From assembly GCA_903813345.2 (NCBI GenBank), contig CAIIXF020000008.1:2985341-3049340 (forward strand): DNA of 64,000 nucleotides. Direction: 5' to 3'. Of this stretch, positions 47,715 through 59,394 are shown in pieces. This DNA comes from Owenia fusiformis (Eukaryota > Annelida > Polychaeta > Sabellida > Oweniidae). The notes beneath the pieces are model-generated. The model searched no databases. It was given only the letters and a program-made list of their open reading frames with translations, and had not been told where the DNA came from. The position numbers and the translations under genes were made by a program. Positions within the stretch are counted from its first letter, which is position 1. Every line of letters begins with the position of its first letter.

Positions 47715-49587
47715 AGACACAATTCAATTCAATTCAATTCAATTTATTCCTTAATAATACAATAATACATGGTACATATAAAAGAATTAACAGGTGACAT
47801 CATTTCTGATGTTTATACCCGTACATGTAAAAGCATAATATTACAGATATTTAGAGTAAAAGTAAGGTCAAGGAATCAAACATATCAAGGTTGTGTTTTG
47901 TCTAAGGAAAAATCGAAGAGGGAGGGGGAGGTGCATCATAGATAAAAAGCTATCAAGTTTAGTGTCCAGTACCCAGGCTTGGAGTTATATCTGTATATAT
48001 TTCTATAAAGGAGATAGAGCATGAATAAGGAGGCTGCAGTACATAAATATAAAAAGAAGAAGATCATGCATACAACGCCAGAATATGTTTCTTATATTTA
48101 GACTTAAGACATTTACTTGACCTTGATGTTTTTATTTCTGATGGGAGGCTATTCCAAATAGATGGTCCAGAAAATGAAAGCATCTTTCTGCCAAAGGTTT
48201 CTGTTTTAAATTTAGGCAAGGCATAGTTATATTTACCTCTTGTATCATACTTATGTAGTTCATTATGTCTTGTAAATAAGTTGGGAAATATATCATGTAG
48301 GTTATTTTCATTGTTTTGCCACTTAAAGAAGAATTCTGCCACATTGACTTTAAATATATCAGAAATGGTGAGAATTCCTAATTCTTTAAATAATGGTGGA
48401 GTGTGATCTCTAAATCCACTCTGAGTAGCTAATCTTGCAAATTTCTTTTGTATTAAGTGAAGCGAATTAATTGAAGTGATATTAGCATTTCCCCAAATGA
48501 TATTGCTGTAAGTTAAATAAGAATGGATTAGAGAATGATATATAGTCATAAAGGTTTTCCTATCTAGTAAATGGTGAATCTTGTACAGAATGCCAACTAT
48601 CCTTGATATTTTCATTTTGACTTTACTAATATGTTCATTCCATGAAAGATGTTGGTCAATAACCAAACCAAGAAAATTAGTGTGTGTTACTCGTTCAATA
48701 ATTTTACCATCAATAAATATCTCTAAGTTCCTGGTATTTACCTTTTTCTGCTTTGAAGTAAATAATATGTACTTAGTTTTATTAATATTGAGTGACAGTT
48801 TATTGGCTATAAGCCAATCTCTGATACTATTTAATTCAGTATTCAATCTTTAATTTCATTAAGGTTTTTCCCACTGATTAAAATATTTGTATCATCAGCA
48901 AACAGAACAAAGAGAAGTGCTGGAGAGGTCAAGTAGATATCATTGATATAGAGTATAAAAAATAAGGGCCCTAAGACAGATCCCTGTGGAACACCACATT
49001 TGATAGTTTTGAAAGATGAAATTTTATCATTATATTTAGTACACTGGTTGCGATTTGTTAAATAACTAGAGACCCACCTTAGAACAGGTCCCCTAAAACC
49101 GTAAAATTCCAATTTCTGTAACAGTATGCTATGATCAATGGTATCAAATGCTTTTGAAAAATCTAGAAAAAGCCCAATGCTGAATTCATTGCTGTCAACA
49201 GATTTCTTAATTTTTTCTACAAATTGTAAAATTGCCATGTAAGTAGATCTTTTCTCTCTAAATCCATACTGATTCAAATACAAAATTCCAAATCTAATAA
49301 TAAAATTACTCATCCTTACATACATAAGTTTCTCAAGGATCTTTGAAAAGACAGGTAGAACTGATATAGGACGATAATTGGTAAATAGATTAAGTTCATC
49401 TTTTTTATGAATAGGGGTAACTATAGCAGTTTTTAGTTTATCTGGGAAAACACCCTGTAAGAGTGAGCTATTGAATATGTGTAGGAGAGGTTTTAGAAAA
49501 TTATTGCTGCATTGTTTAATAATATTAGGTTTTAAGTCATCTGCCCCAGCAGCTGAATCTTTTAGATTCAATTTTTGGTTCAAATTT
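47715..49587 (-). mobile_element. 5'-truncated LINE (jockey/CR1-like group)
   Basis: Inserted where the left TIR arm stops matching the right arm. The 3' end (low coordinate) finishes in a ttgaattgaattgaattg tail at 47721-47747. Only the reverse transcriptase and C-terminal part remain; the endonuclease is missing because the 5' end is truncated. Confidence 0.85.
48064..49583 (-). pseudogene. LINE reverse transcriptase, broken by a frameshift
   Basis: The upstream frame (49583-48843) has TPIHKKDELNLFTNYRPISV, LDFSKAFDTIDHSILL, GVPQGSVLGPLFFILYINDI and FADDTNI, i.e. RT blocks 2-5 with the FADD catalytic Asp pair. It stops at KNLNEIKD. The following frame (48846-48064) continues LNTELNSIRDWLIANKLSLN, NKTKYILF, LGLVIDQHLSWNEHI and a C-terminal GPSIWNSLPSEIK. 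The two are out of register by one base at 48843-48846, so a single-base loss is the simplest break. The N-terminal endonuclease is absent. Confidence 0.92.
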
Positions 49588-50743
49588 TAATTCACCTGCA
49601 ATGCCGGACAGCCCTACAAGCTATTTCAAAACATTTATTGTCATTAAACGTAGACATGTATGTGCCATACATGAAACATCTACAAAATAGCAAACTATTC
49701 TTTAACATACTACTTTAAAGGTGCAACAATTAGTGCAGAGGGGCCATTCAACGATCATGGACCAGTGTCAAAATATATTTAAGTTTGGATATTTCATCAA
49801 GACTAACATCTATTTTTATTATCCACAAAAAAAAACCACTAGATAAACATTATTTCAGCATATATTCCTCTTAAAACATGGTGGATCTTAAAAATATAAA
49901 AGCGGATTTCCCCTTTTTGAAGCTTTGAACTGAATTTACACTTCTTAATGCTGAAATTGATAGTTTATACATACATTTTAAGAAAATAGGTCTGTCAAAG
50001 AAGATGTTAAGCCAAATGTTGCCTTGATAGCTCATAAAAAGTTAAAATTTTCCTATTTTCTCTCTACAGGCCTTGTTGCCCCTTTAAGATGACAAAAACA
50101 AATGTCACGTGAGTTGTATTCTGCCTTAGCTTGCAGAATTGTCTCAAGTGAATAAAAATATTTTAGACTCGCGCACCCATCCTTCGTAAAATTCGATTTA
50201 CTCGCGCACACGTCATTTTGCGAGACACAAAAGTGCGAATTTCTCTTTAACCGGGACACGCTTGGATGAGATATTTGGTGAATTAGATCGTCTTCAGACA
50301 TTGATGGTACGGGACAAGTTTCACAGAGATACAAAATCTTAAAACATGTAAAAAGTGTGATTACAAACCTCAAGCGAAAGAAAATGCGAATCACTCGCGC
50401 ACACGTCATCCATGAAGTCACGTGACAGACTATACCCAGGGTGAATTTGTCTTCTCATCTTTAAATTCTTTAGACCCACCATAATCCACATGCAGCCTCA
50501 GTCACATTTGATCTATGTCTTGTCAACCAGACGGTGGCCTTGGTTTCCAAAAATAGAGAAATATCCAGAATAAAATATAGAGATGTACGCTGTAGACTTT
50601 CTATATCGATTTTGTGAAGCTACAGCCTCCGTAGAGCAAATCTGACCGAGGCTTAAATGCCATCCCAATGTATTTTACTTTCCCTTTAAATATAGATAAA
50701 TTAGATCATTAACTGTATGTCATACTCTACATACTTTTCTGAC

Positions 50744-51027
50744 AGTCTACATAATCATCATAGACCATTCAAACGCATGTCACAGCCTACATACTTCTTG
50801 TAGCATTAACATAGACCATTCAAAAGTATGACACAGTCTAATTACTTCATGTCACATTAATATAGACCATACAAGTGTATGTCAAAGTCTATATACTTCT
50901 TGTAGCATTAATATAGACCATACAAATGTATGTCAAAGTCTATATACTTCTTGTAGCATTAATATAGACCTTACAAATGTATGTCAAAGTCTATATACTT
51001 CTTGTTGCATTAATATAGACCATACAA
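50744..51027. repeat. Minisatellite, about 60-bp unit
   Basis: Five imperfect copies of tatagaccatacaaatgtat with gtcaaagtctatatacttct and tgtagcattaa. It ends exactly where the segmental duplication block I begins. The preceding 50449-50743 shows nothing recognisable. Confidence 0.85.
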
Positions 51028-51174
51028 ATCAGTAGAACATTTCAAATTACTGTAGTACTAGTGAAATGCTTCCTTAGAATTTTTCATCATCTGAAATCAC
51101 TTAGATTTACAAATTTTTGTTCGTTGGGATTTGCTTCTTCATTGAGTGTTTTTATAAATGAAAGCAAAGTTTAA

Positions 51175-51822
51175 CCCTAGAAGCCCTAAGGTAAAAATAG
51201 TCACACGAACACCTAAGGGGGGGGGGTCAAAAGGGCACCCCCCTTGTAAAATTTCTATTAGTAGAGCTAGGATGTTCAAACTTTTTCCACATATACTTCA
51301 TTCAATTATCTACAACTTGGTATAAAAGTTTTAACAACTACGATGATGTGAGATTGCGTAATTTTATTCTTAAGACAACACGTATGGTAGAATTAGTGCT
51401 AGCTTTTTTCTGATTTTGTCTATTGGAGCCGATGATTACATCATAATTAATAAATAACAAATTAGTAAAGCTAGGATGTTCAAACTTTTACCAAAATATA
51501 CTTCATTCAATTATCCACAACTTGGTGTAATAACTTTAACAACTATGATGATGGAAGATTGAGTAATCTTATTCGAAAGATAAAACGTATGGTAGAAATA
51601 GTGCTTGCTTTTTCCGATTTTGTCTATTGCAGCTGATGATTACATCATAATAAATCAGTAACCCTATGTGCAATTCTGCTGATTTTTTCAGAAAACATGT
51701 CTTATATCTGTAGCTTCAGCTACTGAAAATTTGGAGACCCTACCAGATGCCAATAAAAAGTAATGGGGAAAAACTTAACAAGGGGGGTCATTTTGACCCC
51801 CCCCCCCTTAGGGCTTCTAGGG
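51175..51822. mobile_element. piggyBac-like MITE with TTAA target site
   Basis: Ends ccctagaagccctaagg and ccttagggcttctaggg are inverted and flanked by TTAA (51171-51174, 51823-51826). The paralogous sites at about 14868 and 18107 read gcaaagtttaaat without insertion. The interior is a direct duplication of about 200 bp (51256-51456 and 51464-51650). No transposase. Confidence 0.92.
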
Positions 51823-52016
51823 TTAAATGCTATTAGAATAGATCAGACAAGTTGAAAACATTGTGACAAGATTTCTCACTTTATCTCTTCTTATTTCTTT
51901 TATGGTCTTTATTGTCAATAAATGAATGCCAACATTTTGCTTAAACATTTCCATATTCAAATGAGGATACAGCATATGAAGGTTATGAGGGTACAGCATC
52001 ATACTGGTGTTTCATA

Positions 52017-53343
52017 CAAGGGCCGATCAAAAAGTTTCTTACCGTTGGCTCTCAATTTTACAATAAGAGGAGTTGGAAGCTCAAACTTTAGCATGAGACA
52101 GGATAGTCAGTTTGCTTGAAACTGCGATTTTCATGTAAATTGGTTTATTGGTAGTGACGCAGAGTCAATTCATATTTTCAATGACAAAGTAAGGTGGAGC
52201 AGCGTTTTATATAAAATATCTGCTGAGTTGTGGTTCTGGAAATTTACTGACATCGTTTAAAACCTCTCATACGAAGGCCTTAAAGATTCTCGCAATCTTT
52301 ATCCAATCAGCGTTTGCGAGTGTGTCGGCTCACGTATAAAAGGCGAATCCAACTCAAATCCATGCAGGGGTGTATGAGGTACTCGAATAGGAAAGAGCTC
52401 GTGAAATCTGAATTTATATGCACATGGTCAATGTTTACACATGTTTGGAGTTATTGAAGAAAATTTGATATGGGTGTGGTTCCGAATTTGAAGTCATTGC
52501 TGGAAAATATGATTTTAATACGTGAAATTATATCTATAAATACAGCACTAAAAATAACAGTACACATGAAGTACATGTATGATTGTGTTCAGAAATGTTT
52601 GAAACCCTTGCGGAAAATTATGTCTGCATTTGTCACCATTGCTCTTTCTTCCCGCATTCTAGTGCTGTTTGAATGAATATATTAATTAATGTATTTCTAA
52701 CTAAAATATATCACATTTTTTTATAAACCACAAACATTTAGATCATAAAAAAATTATTCAATACTTGAGCATGATGTGCAAGGGTTACTAAGTTGACACA
52801 GTAAATGACCACTGACCACCCCTCACTTTCATAGTGAAGTGACTAATTGGATTATGTTTACGTTTTAATGTGTTTTGGGTTCCTTGTTACAGCAAGGGGG
52901 GCCAGTAAAGTAGACTATCATGTTTGTATGGCAATTTTTGATCGAATATGTGAGACACTTTAAACATGTGTTTTTGGATCGAGTGGACAGATATAGGAAG
53001 TGCATTGCAACTATGGTTGGATATTTTGAATGAGAATGAATATTAGCAGAAAAACTAATTAAACTTGATTAAACTACAGTCTGTTGACAGATGACACTAC
53101 TTAGTTTTAGAAATTTCCAAAACTGCAGCTTAGCACATTTTTTTTATAAAAAACGCTGCTCCACCTTATTCAATCGTTCAAAATATGTATTGACTCTGTG
53201 TCACTACCAATGAACCAATTTAAATGAAACTCAGACAGTCTCAAGCCAACTTACTACCCTGTCTCATGTAAAAGTTTGAGCATCCAACTCCTCTTATTAT
53301 AAAATCTAGAGCCAACGGTAAGAAACTTTTTGATCGGCCCTTG
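52017..53343. mobile_element. Mariner-superfamily-like element with about 200-bp TIRs and TA target site
   Basis: Ends caagggccgatcaaaaagtt and its complement, flanked by TA. The ends share the gatcaa-aaagt pattern with the element at 28936, so they may be related. The interior holds only short frames (for example 52470-52676) with no transposase motif seen. Both flanks match the tail block at 15060 and 18290, where it is absent. Confidence 0.85.
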
Positions 53344-53674
53344 TATATACAATATATATTGTACATAGAAAGGAGCATGTCTTGGTTCTTTCTAATCACT
53401 AATCCATCTAGAGCATCATACTGAAGTATCAGATATTCAAGATATTTTATATCATTTTCTATTCATTGATAATTCTTACAATCTGTTCACCATATGTCTA
53501 TATTTATGAAAATAGTTAGAAATCTTGCATAAAATATGTGTACATTGTCCAAATTAACCAAATTGGCCTAAACTGAATGGGCCTTTTATTTTACGAGTGA
53601 CGCCCATCCCCACCTGAATCTGCCATAGACTATTGTATTTTAAGTTGTTCATGTGGATTCATTATGTATTTCAG

Positions 53675-53756
53675 AGGCTGTTTATGTGACAACACCCATT
53701 TGTATGATTCAAGCAGCTTTGGTTCTTCTTCAGGAGAAGGATAATTTGCCAAAAAG
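53675..53756 (+). CDS. Duplicate SCCPDH penultimate exon
   Basis: The acceptor is gtatttcag and the donor is gtaaga at 53757, with the same 82-nt length and phase as 19057-19138. It encodes EAVYVTTPICMIQAALVLLQ, with Gly to Val at the third residue compared with copy 1; other changes are silent. No upstream SCCPDH exons lie between 19776 and here. It is either an alternative 3' end for SCCPDH, or the remnant of a partly duplicated gene. Confidence 0.75.
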
Positions 53757-53939
53757 GTAAGAACGGATCTTGTAAACCCTGCTATGATTAACAACTCAGC
53801 AAATCAGTATATATTTTTTGTATATTTATGTTATACTACACGTACAGTATTTTATTGTTTTGTATTTAATCAAGTGAAATATCAAACTAGATCAGACTAT
53901 ATTCCACACAATATATAGTAAAATCACTCAATTTGTGCT

Positions 53940-55942
53940 CCATCTGATTGTTTGTTTCAATTGGGTGTTCAATTGTAACCATGGATATAATGATGTCATA
54001 GTTAGAGGACAAACAACAGGAATTGTTACGGAGTTTCTGTTTATGACCTTTTGATTGTTTGTTTCAGTGGGGTTGTTCAGTTGTAACCATGGATATAATG
54101 ATGTCATAGTTAAACGACAAATAACAGGAATTGTTACAAAGTTTCTGTTAATTACCTTTTGATTGTTTGTTTCAGTGAGGGCGTTTAGTTGATGTAACAA
54201 TGGATATCATGATGTCATTTTAAGAGGACAAACAACAGGAATTGTTACGAAGTTTCTGTTAATGAACTTTTGATTGTTTGTTTCAGCGAGGGCGTTTAAT
54301 TGATGTAACCATGGATATAATAATGTCATATTAAGAGGACAAACAACAGGAATTGTTACGAAGTTTCTGTTAATGACCTTTCGATTGTTTGTTTCAGTGA
54401 GGGCGTTTAATTGATGTAACGATGGATATAATGATGTCATATTAAGAGGACAAACAACAGGAATTGTTACAAGTTTCTGTTAATGACCTTTTGATTGTTT
54501 GTTTCAGTGAGGGCGTTTAATTGATGTAACAATGGATATAATGATGTCATATTAAGAGGACAAACAACAGGAATTGTTACGAAGTTTCTGTTAATGACCT
54601 TTCGATTGTTTGTTTAAGTGAGGGCGTTTAATTGATGTAACGATGGATATAATGATGTAATATTAAGAGGACAAACAACAGGAATTGTTACAAGTTTCTG
54701 TTAATGACCTTTTGAGTGTTTGTTTCAGTGAGGGCGTTTAATTGATGTAACAATGGATATCATGATGTCATTTTAAGAGGACAAACAACAGGAATTGTTA
54801 CAAAATTCTGTAAATGACCTTTTGATTGTTTGTTTCAGTGAGGGCGTTTAATTGATGTAACAATGGATATCATGATGTCATTTTAAGAGGACAAACAACA
54901 GGAATTGTTACAAGTTTCTGTTAATGAACTTTTGATTGTTTGTTTCAGTGAGGGCGTTTAATTGATATAACAATGGATATCATAATGTCATTTTAAGAGG
55001 ACAAATAACAGGAATTGTTACAAGTTTCTGTTTATGACCTTTTGATTATTTGTTTCAGTGAGGGTGTTTAATTGATGTAACCATGGATATAATGATAAAT
55101 ATTAAGAGGACAAACAACAGGAATTGTTACGAAGTTTCTGTTAATTACCTTTTGATTGTTTGTTTCAGTGAGGGTGTTTAATTGATGTAACCATGGATAT
55201 AATGATGTCATATTAAGAGGACAAAAAACAGGAATTGTTACAAGTTTCTGTTAATGACCTTTTGATTGTTTGTTTCAGTGAGGGCGTTTAATTGATGTAA
55301 CAATGGATATCATGATGTCATTTTAAGAGGACAAACAACAGGAATTGTTACGAAGTTTCTGTTAATGAACTTTTGATTGTTTGTTTCAGCGAGGGCGTTG
55401 AATTGATGTAACCATGGATATAATTATGTCATTTAAAGAGGACAAACAACAGGAATTGTTACGAAGTTTCTGTTAATGACCTTTTGATTGTTTGTTTCAG
55501 TGAGGGCGTTTAATTGATGTAACGATGGATATAATGATGTCATATTAAGAGGACAAACAACAGGAATTGTTACAAGTTTCTGTTAATGACCTTTTGATTA
55601 TTTGTTTCAGTAAGGGCGTTTAATTGATGTAACCATGGATATAATTATGTCATTTAAGAGAACAAACAACAGGAATTGTTACGAAGTTTCTGTTAATGAC
55701 CTTTTGATTGTTTGTTTCAGTGAGGGTGTTTAATTGATGTAACAATGGATATGATGATGTCATATTAAGAGGACAAACAACAGGAATTGTTACGAAGTGT
55801 CTGTTTATGACCTTTCGATTGTTTGTTTCAGTGAGGGCGTTTAATTGATGTAACAATGGATATAATGATGTCATATTAAGAGGACAAACAACAGGAATTG
55901 TTACAAAGTTTCTGTTAATAACCTTTCGATTGTTTGTTTCAG
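53940..55942. repeat. 110-bp minisatellite whose unit carries the terminal SCCPDH 3' splice site
   Basis: About 18 units, each with gaccttttgattgtttgttt + cag|tgagggcgtt then taattgatgtaac. The last unit leads directly into the real exon at 55943. Copy 1 of the gene has only two units. In the exon's phase each unit reads S-E-G-V-stop (TAA). Two units have lost the AG (tttcaattg near 53957; tttaagtg near 54613 keeps a shifted AG). The minus-strand frames running through this array are repeat translations. Confidence 0.93.
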
Positions 55943-56045
55943 TGGTCTTACACCAGGTGCTGTGTTTGCCAAGACAACTCTGATCAACAGACTCCAGGAG
56001 AACAATATGAAATTCACTGTGATGGTACAAGAGCCAAAGAAATAA
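55943..56045 (+). CDS. Duplicate SCCPDH terminal exon, 2 codons shorter
   Basis: The acceptor is the last unit of the 110-bp array. It encodes (S)GLTPGAVFAKTTLINRLQ and ENNMKFTVMVQEPKK then TAA. Six bases (Gly-Val of SGGVLTPG) are missing compared with 19668, leaving the frame intact. The remainder is almost identical, so the duplication is recent or the exon is constrained. Confidence 0.75.
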
Positions 56046-57523
56046 ACATCATATTGAAATGGACGATACATATACTACAGTAAAACCTGTGCAAGTGGAA
56101 TGCCCTTAGTTCCATCTAAGTGGTGTTCCATTCGTAAAGATTCAAGAACATGGAATCCATGGGCACATGGGACTATGGAGATTTCCATCTAAAATGGTGT
56201 TTAACGTTTAGAGGTTTTACACTTGACAAGTTGTACTGTATATCTATAGTATCCAGGCTTTAAGTTTGTATAGCAGTTGCATTCTGATATTATGAGCTGT
56301 TAAAACCACTTTTGTCATTATTGTCAATGAACTCAATCAGATTTTAATGATCATGACCTTCCGAATGTCTAGAAGTCTAGAAGTTAAAAACATCAATCAA
56401 TGCAACAAAAAAATTATATTTTGTCCTGGGAAAGGATGTTTTGTTGTCCTATGTCCTTTCAAAATTATTGGTCTAAATCATTTGTTGTCCTGCCAATTAA
56501 GGATATGTGGACTGATTGCTCTTTTCAGCCTAATAGCATTTCATTGTAAAACACTGGCTCATAGTGCAGGCTTTGTAGTTTACTCCAGACTGTATCCAAA
56601 GGTATAGTTATTTTTGGAGTGATTTTCTTTTCTCTTTTATGACTGGAAATAGAATCACATGAACAAATGGATTTATATGCTTATAACATTGATACTGCCA
56701 CATATACATAATCCCTCGTTTAATAACGAAGAAATTGAGAGATTTTTGAGACATGGTTTTGAGGGAAAAAAATAGTACTTAAATATTGAATACTGTGATT
56801 AGGGGAGTCAAACTGGTACACTTTAAATTTTGACGACTGAAGCTTTTGACAAGAAATTGGGAAAGATTTTTTATTTTCATTTTTATACATGTAATTCATA
56901 AATGAAAAAAATTGTTATGCATGGTATAAGAAAACTAGTCTGAAGTATAAAAAATAAACATATTTTGTTTTACGATTTAGTATCATTCATGTTTTTCATA
57001 TTCATGTACATACTCATATTTCATTATTAAAGTTTTGACATATATTATTAGAGATCTACACTATCTTTTTAAAAATTTTCAGAAAAAATCTGAACTTTAT
57101 ACGAGATAGTAATAAAATGAATTCATACTTCACGTGAAAGATTCATATTTCCTGGGAATATTAATCACGGGGTATCACCAAAAGTGTAAATTGTAACCTC
57201 TTAGAAGGGAAATGCATTTATTTGGGATAAAGTAGAAAGCAATTGTTCTTGTTATTTTCCATAGGGAAAATTCATGCAATCTATTGTTTTCAGCTTAATT
57301 TTGGTCACCACATTTGATATGTTTAAAACCCCTAAATGTGGATGAATTCTTCCTTCTAAGAGATGCCTCAAAATGCAACATACTTATGTTTTTGCAATCC
57401 CTTTAAGGTATCGTTTCTCAGTATTAAACTACAAAGTGTAGAAATTGCATGTTTCAGAATTTGACATATCTTTGAATGAAAGTCTATCTTAATGAATTAG
57501 GAACGAGGATTTGCCCCTAAAAA

Positions 57524-58506
57524 GGGTTTGTGTAAAAAACCGGGTGACCGCGTAACCGGGTGATCGGGTACTTAACGTTCCTAGCAGGGTTAGGATTTTT
57601 TTTATTTATAACCTTGGATCTGGATGATACATGTGCGTTATTTTCGACGTCACGTTTTGAGATTATTTCACATCGTAAGAACGTTGTGACAACGTTAACT
57701 TTTAACGTTAAAATAACATCGGTAATGAACCGATTTAGTGAGAACATATTGACGTCTTTGTAACGTTTCCTTAACTCACAAATATTTAGAAGCCATTTCC
57801 ACAATGTTGAAATTCAACCATCCATCGACTTTTTTCTGAATATTTAAATAACGTCAGATCAATACGGCCCATGAACGTCATTATTGACGTCACGTTTTGA
57901 GATTATTTCAAATCGAAAAAACTTTTCGACAACGTTAAATTTTAACGTTAACAATACGTCGGAAATGGACCGACTTAGTGAGAACACAAAGTTTTTGACA
58001 TGTTTTTTTCCACCAACAAATATTTTGATATTAAAAGCCTATTTTGACAACGTTGAATTTTTACGTTTGAGTTACGTCACATATGGACCAATGTAGTAAA
58101 AAATCAAACGTTCTTGTTTGTTATGTTTTCCACACTAACGAACTTTACGGACACGTTACAACAACGTTCTTTTTATACCATCAATAGATGTCTCATGTTT
58201 ACGTTGCCTCGATGTGTAAAGAACGAAAATGTGCAACGTCTTCTAGGAACTTATATGCTACTCATGAGCAATGTGACATGGACGTCACTATTTGCTGGAT
58301 CGATTATTTTAAAAAGTGCTCTGTCTCGTAAAGGGTAAAAATATCGAACAGCAGTGCACTCGGTAGGCTAAGTCTGTCAAGTCAATTCGCTACTATATAT
58401 CGGGGGAAATGTGGAACTTTGAAAGTTGGTAACCCTGCTAGGAACTTTAGGTACCCGGTCGACCGGGTACCCGGTTACCCGGTCACCCGGTTTTTTACAC
58501 AAACCC
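57524..58506. mobile_element. Mutator-like MITE with 9-bp target duplication
   Basis: Ends gggtttgtgtaaaaaaccgg and the complement are inverted over about 75 bp. CCCTAAAAA flanks both sides (57515-57523 and 58507-58515), as expected for Mutator-type insertion. The TIRs contain repeated 'accgggtgac/gtacccggtc' stretches. The interior repeats 'gacgtcacgttttgagatta' twice plus a degenerate third. No transposase. Confidence 0.82.
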
Positions 58507-59001
58507 CCCTAAAAAGCTCGTTTTGAGAAATATGCAGATACATGTATGTAAAGATTTGCCTTTTAAGTTAGCGATTACTCTTGATTTGGATTTCATTAAA
58601 CAAATGTTGTATTAACATGTATGTAAGGCCGGATTTTGACTTGAAAGTACACGTAGCTCTACCTCTGAGATAGAATTTGTGAAAAAACTATGCAAAGTCC
58701 AGTAGCTATTTTTGAATAACAAAATAACTATACTGTAATTCTGTAGAAATCAGTAGAACCTAAACAATAAGAAATCTGAAGATTATTGTGCAATAATACT
58801 GTATATAGAAAAGTATTTTCATATTGCACACGAATGACATTTATATATCTTGGATTGCCTGTGAATTAGCTTATAGAGTCTGCAACCTCTCAGTATCTTG
58901 ATGCTTCTCTGTCGACCTCAAATTCCCCCAGGATTGTTTGTTTTTTATTTGATTAGATACAATGGGAACAATAGATCTAGGAAAATACAGCATCCAATGT
59001 C
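58507..59001. other. Noncoding stretch between duplication blocks I and II
   Basis: No gene or clear repeat seen. It has no evident counterpart at the same position between 21425 and 28704, where other transposons lie. Confidence 0.5.
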
Positions 59002-59394
59002 AGCTTCAAATGTGACATTGAAGCGAACGCTAAATAGAACCATGTAGCTGGCATACATCAAACTTAAGAATTTGCCTGAAATATTGATAAATGCATGCAT
59101 GGGCGAAGCTAGGCATGAGGCTGGCGAGGCAATTGCCTCATCAAAATTTTACACAAATAATAATTTCTCTCAGATGTTTTTTTTAACTTAAATGAAGTTC
59201 AATGGTAGTTTCATTTAGCCTAAAGCCTCATCTATCTTTGCCTCGCCTTAGACCCAGACTACTCCCCTTTAAGAGTAGTCGAAAACGAGCAAAAGGTTTT
59301 TGATTTTGATAATAGCTCTATAACACCCTGGTGCATAAAAACACGCGACGTCCCTTATTCGTACTGTTCTTCAGCTATTGATTGTTATACTTTA

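Larger units (their letters stand above)
47399..50443. mobile_element. TIR transposon with 5-bp target duplication, carrying a LINE insertion
   Basis: The ends caccctgggtatagtc and gactatacccagggtg are inverted and the arms are near identical for about 315 bp (47399-47713 and 50130-50443). AATTT flanks both sides (47394-47398 and 50444-50448). The arms contain repeated 'gtgtgcgcgagt' motifs. The identical open frame seen in both arms (ending KDGCASL) is a mirror of the arms, not proof of a protein. Superfamily not assigned. Confidence 0.85.
51028..57388. repeat. Large segmental duplication, block I, copy 2
   Basis: Matches 17996-21425 in order, and its left end resembles 14718-15216 even more closely (ttcgttgggatttgcttctt). 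It has gained a piggyBac-like and a mariner-like element and an expanded acceptor minisatellite. The exon pair and 3' flank are kept. Confidence 0.88.

Noticed and set aside
47214-50421. Matching 122- and 161-codon frames in opposite orientation
   Set aside because: They lie in the two near-identical TIR arms, so identity reflects the inverted repeat and not a conserved protein.
53928-56030. Several minus-strand frames with NxxTETNNQKVINRNFVTIP repeats
   Set aside because: Translations of the 110-bp acceptor array in antisense; no independent support.
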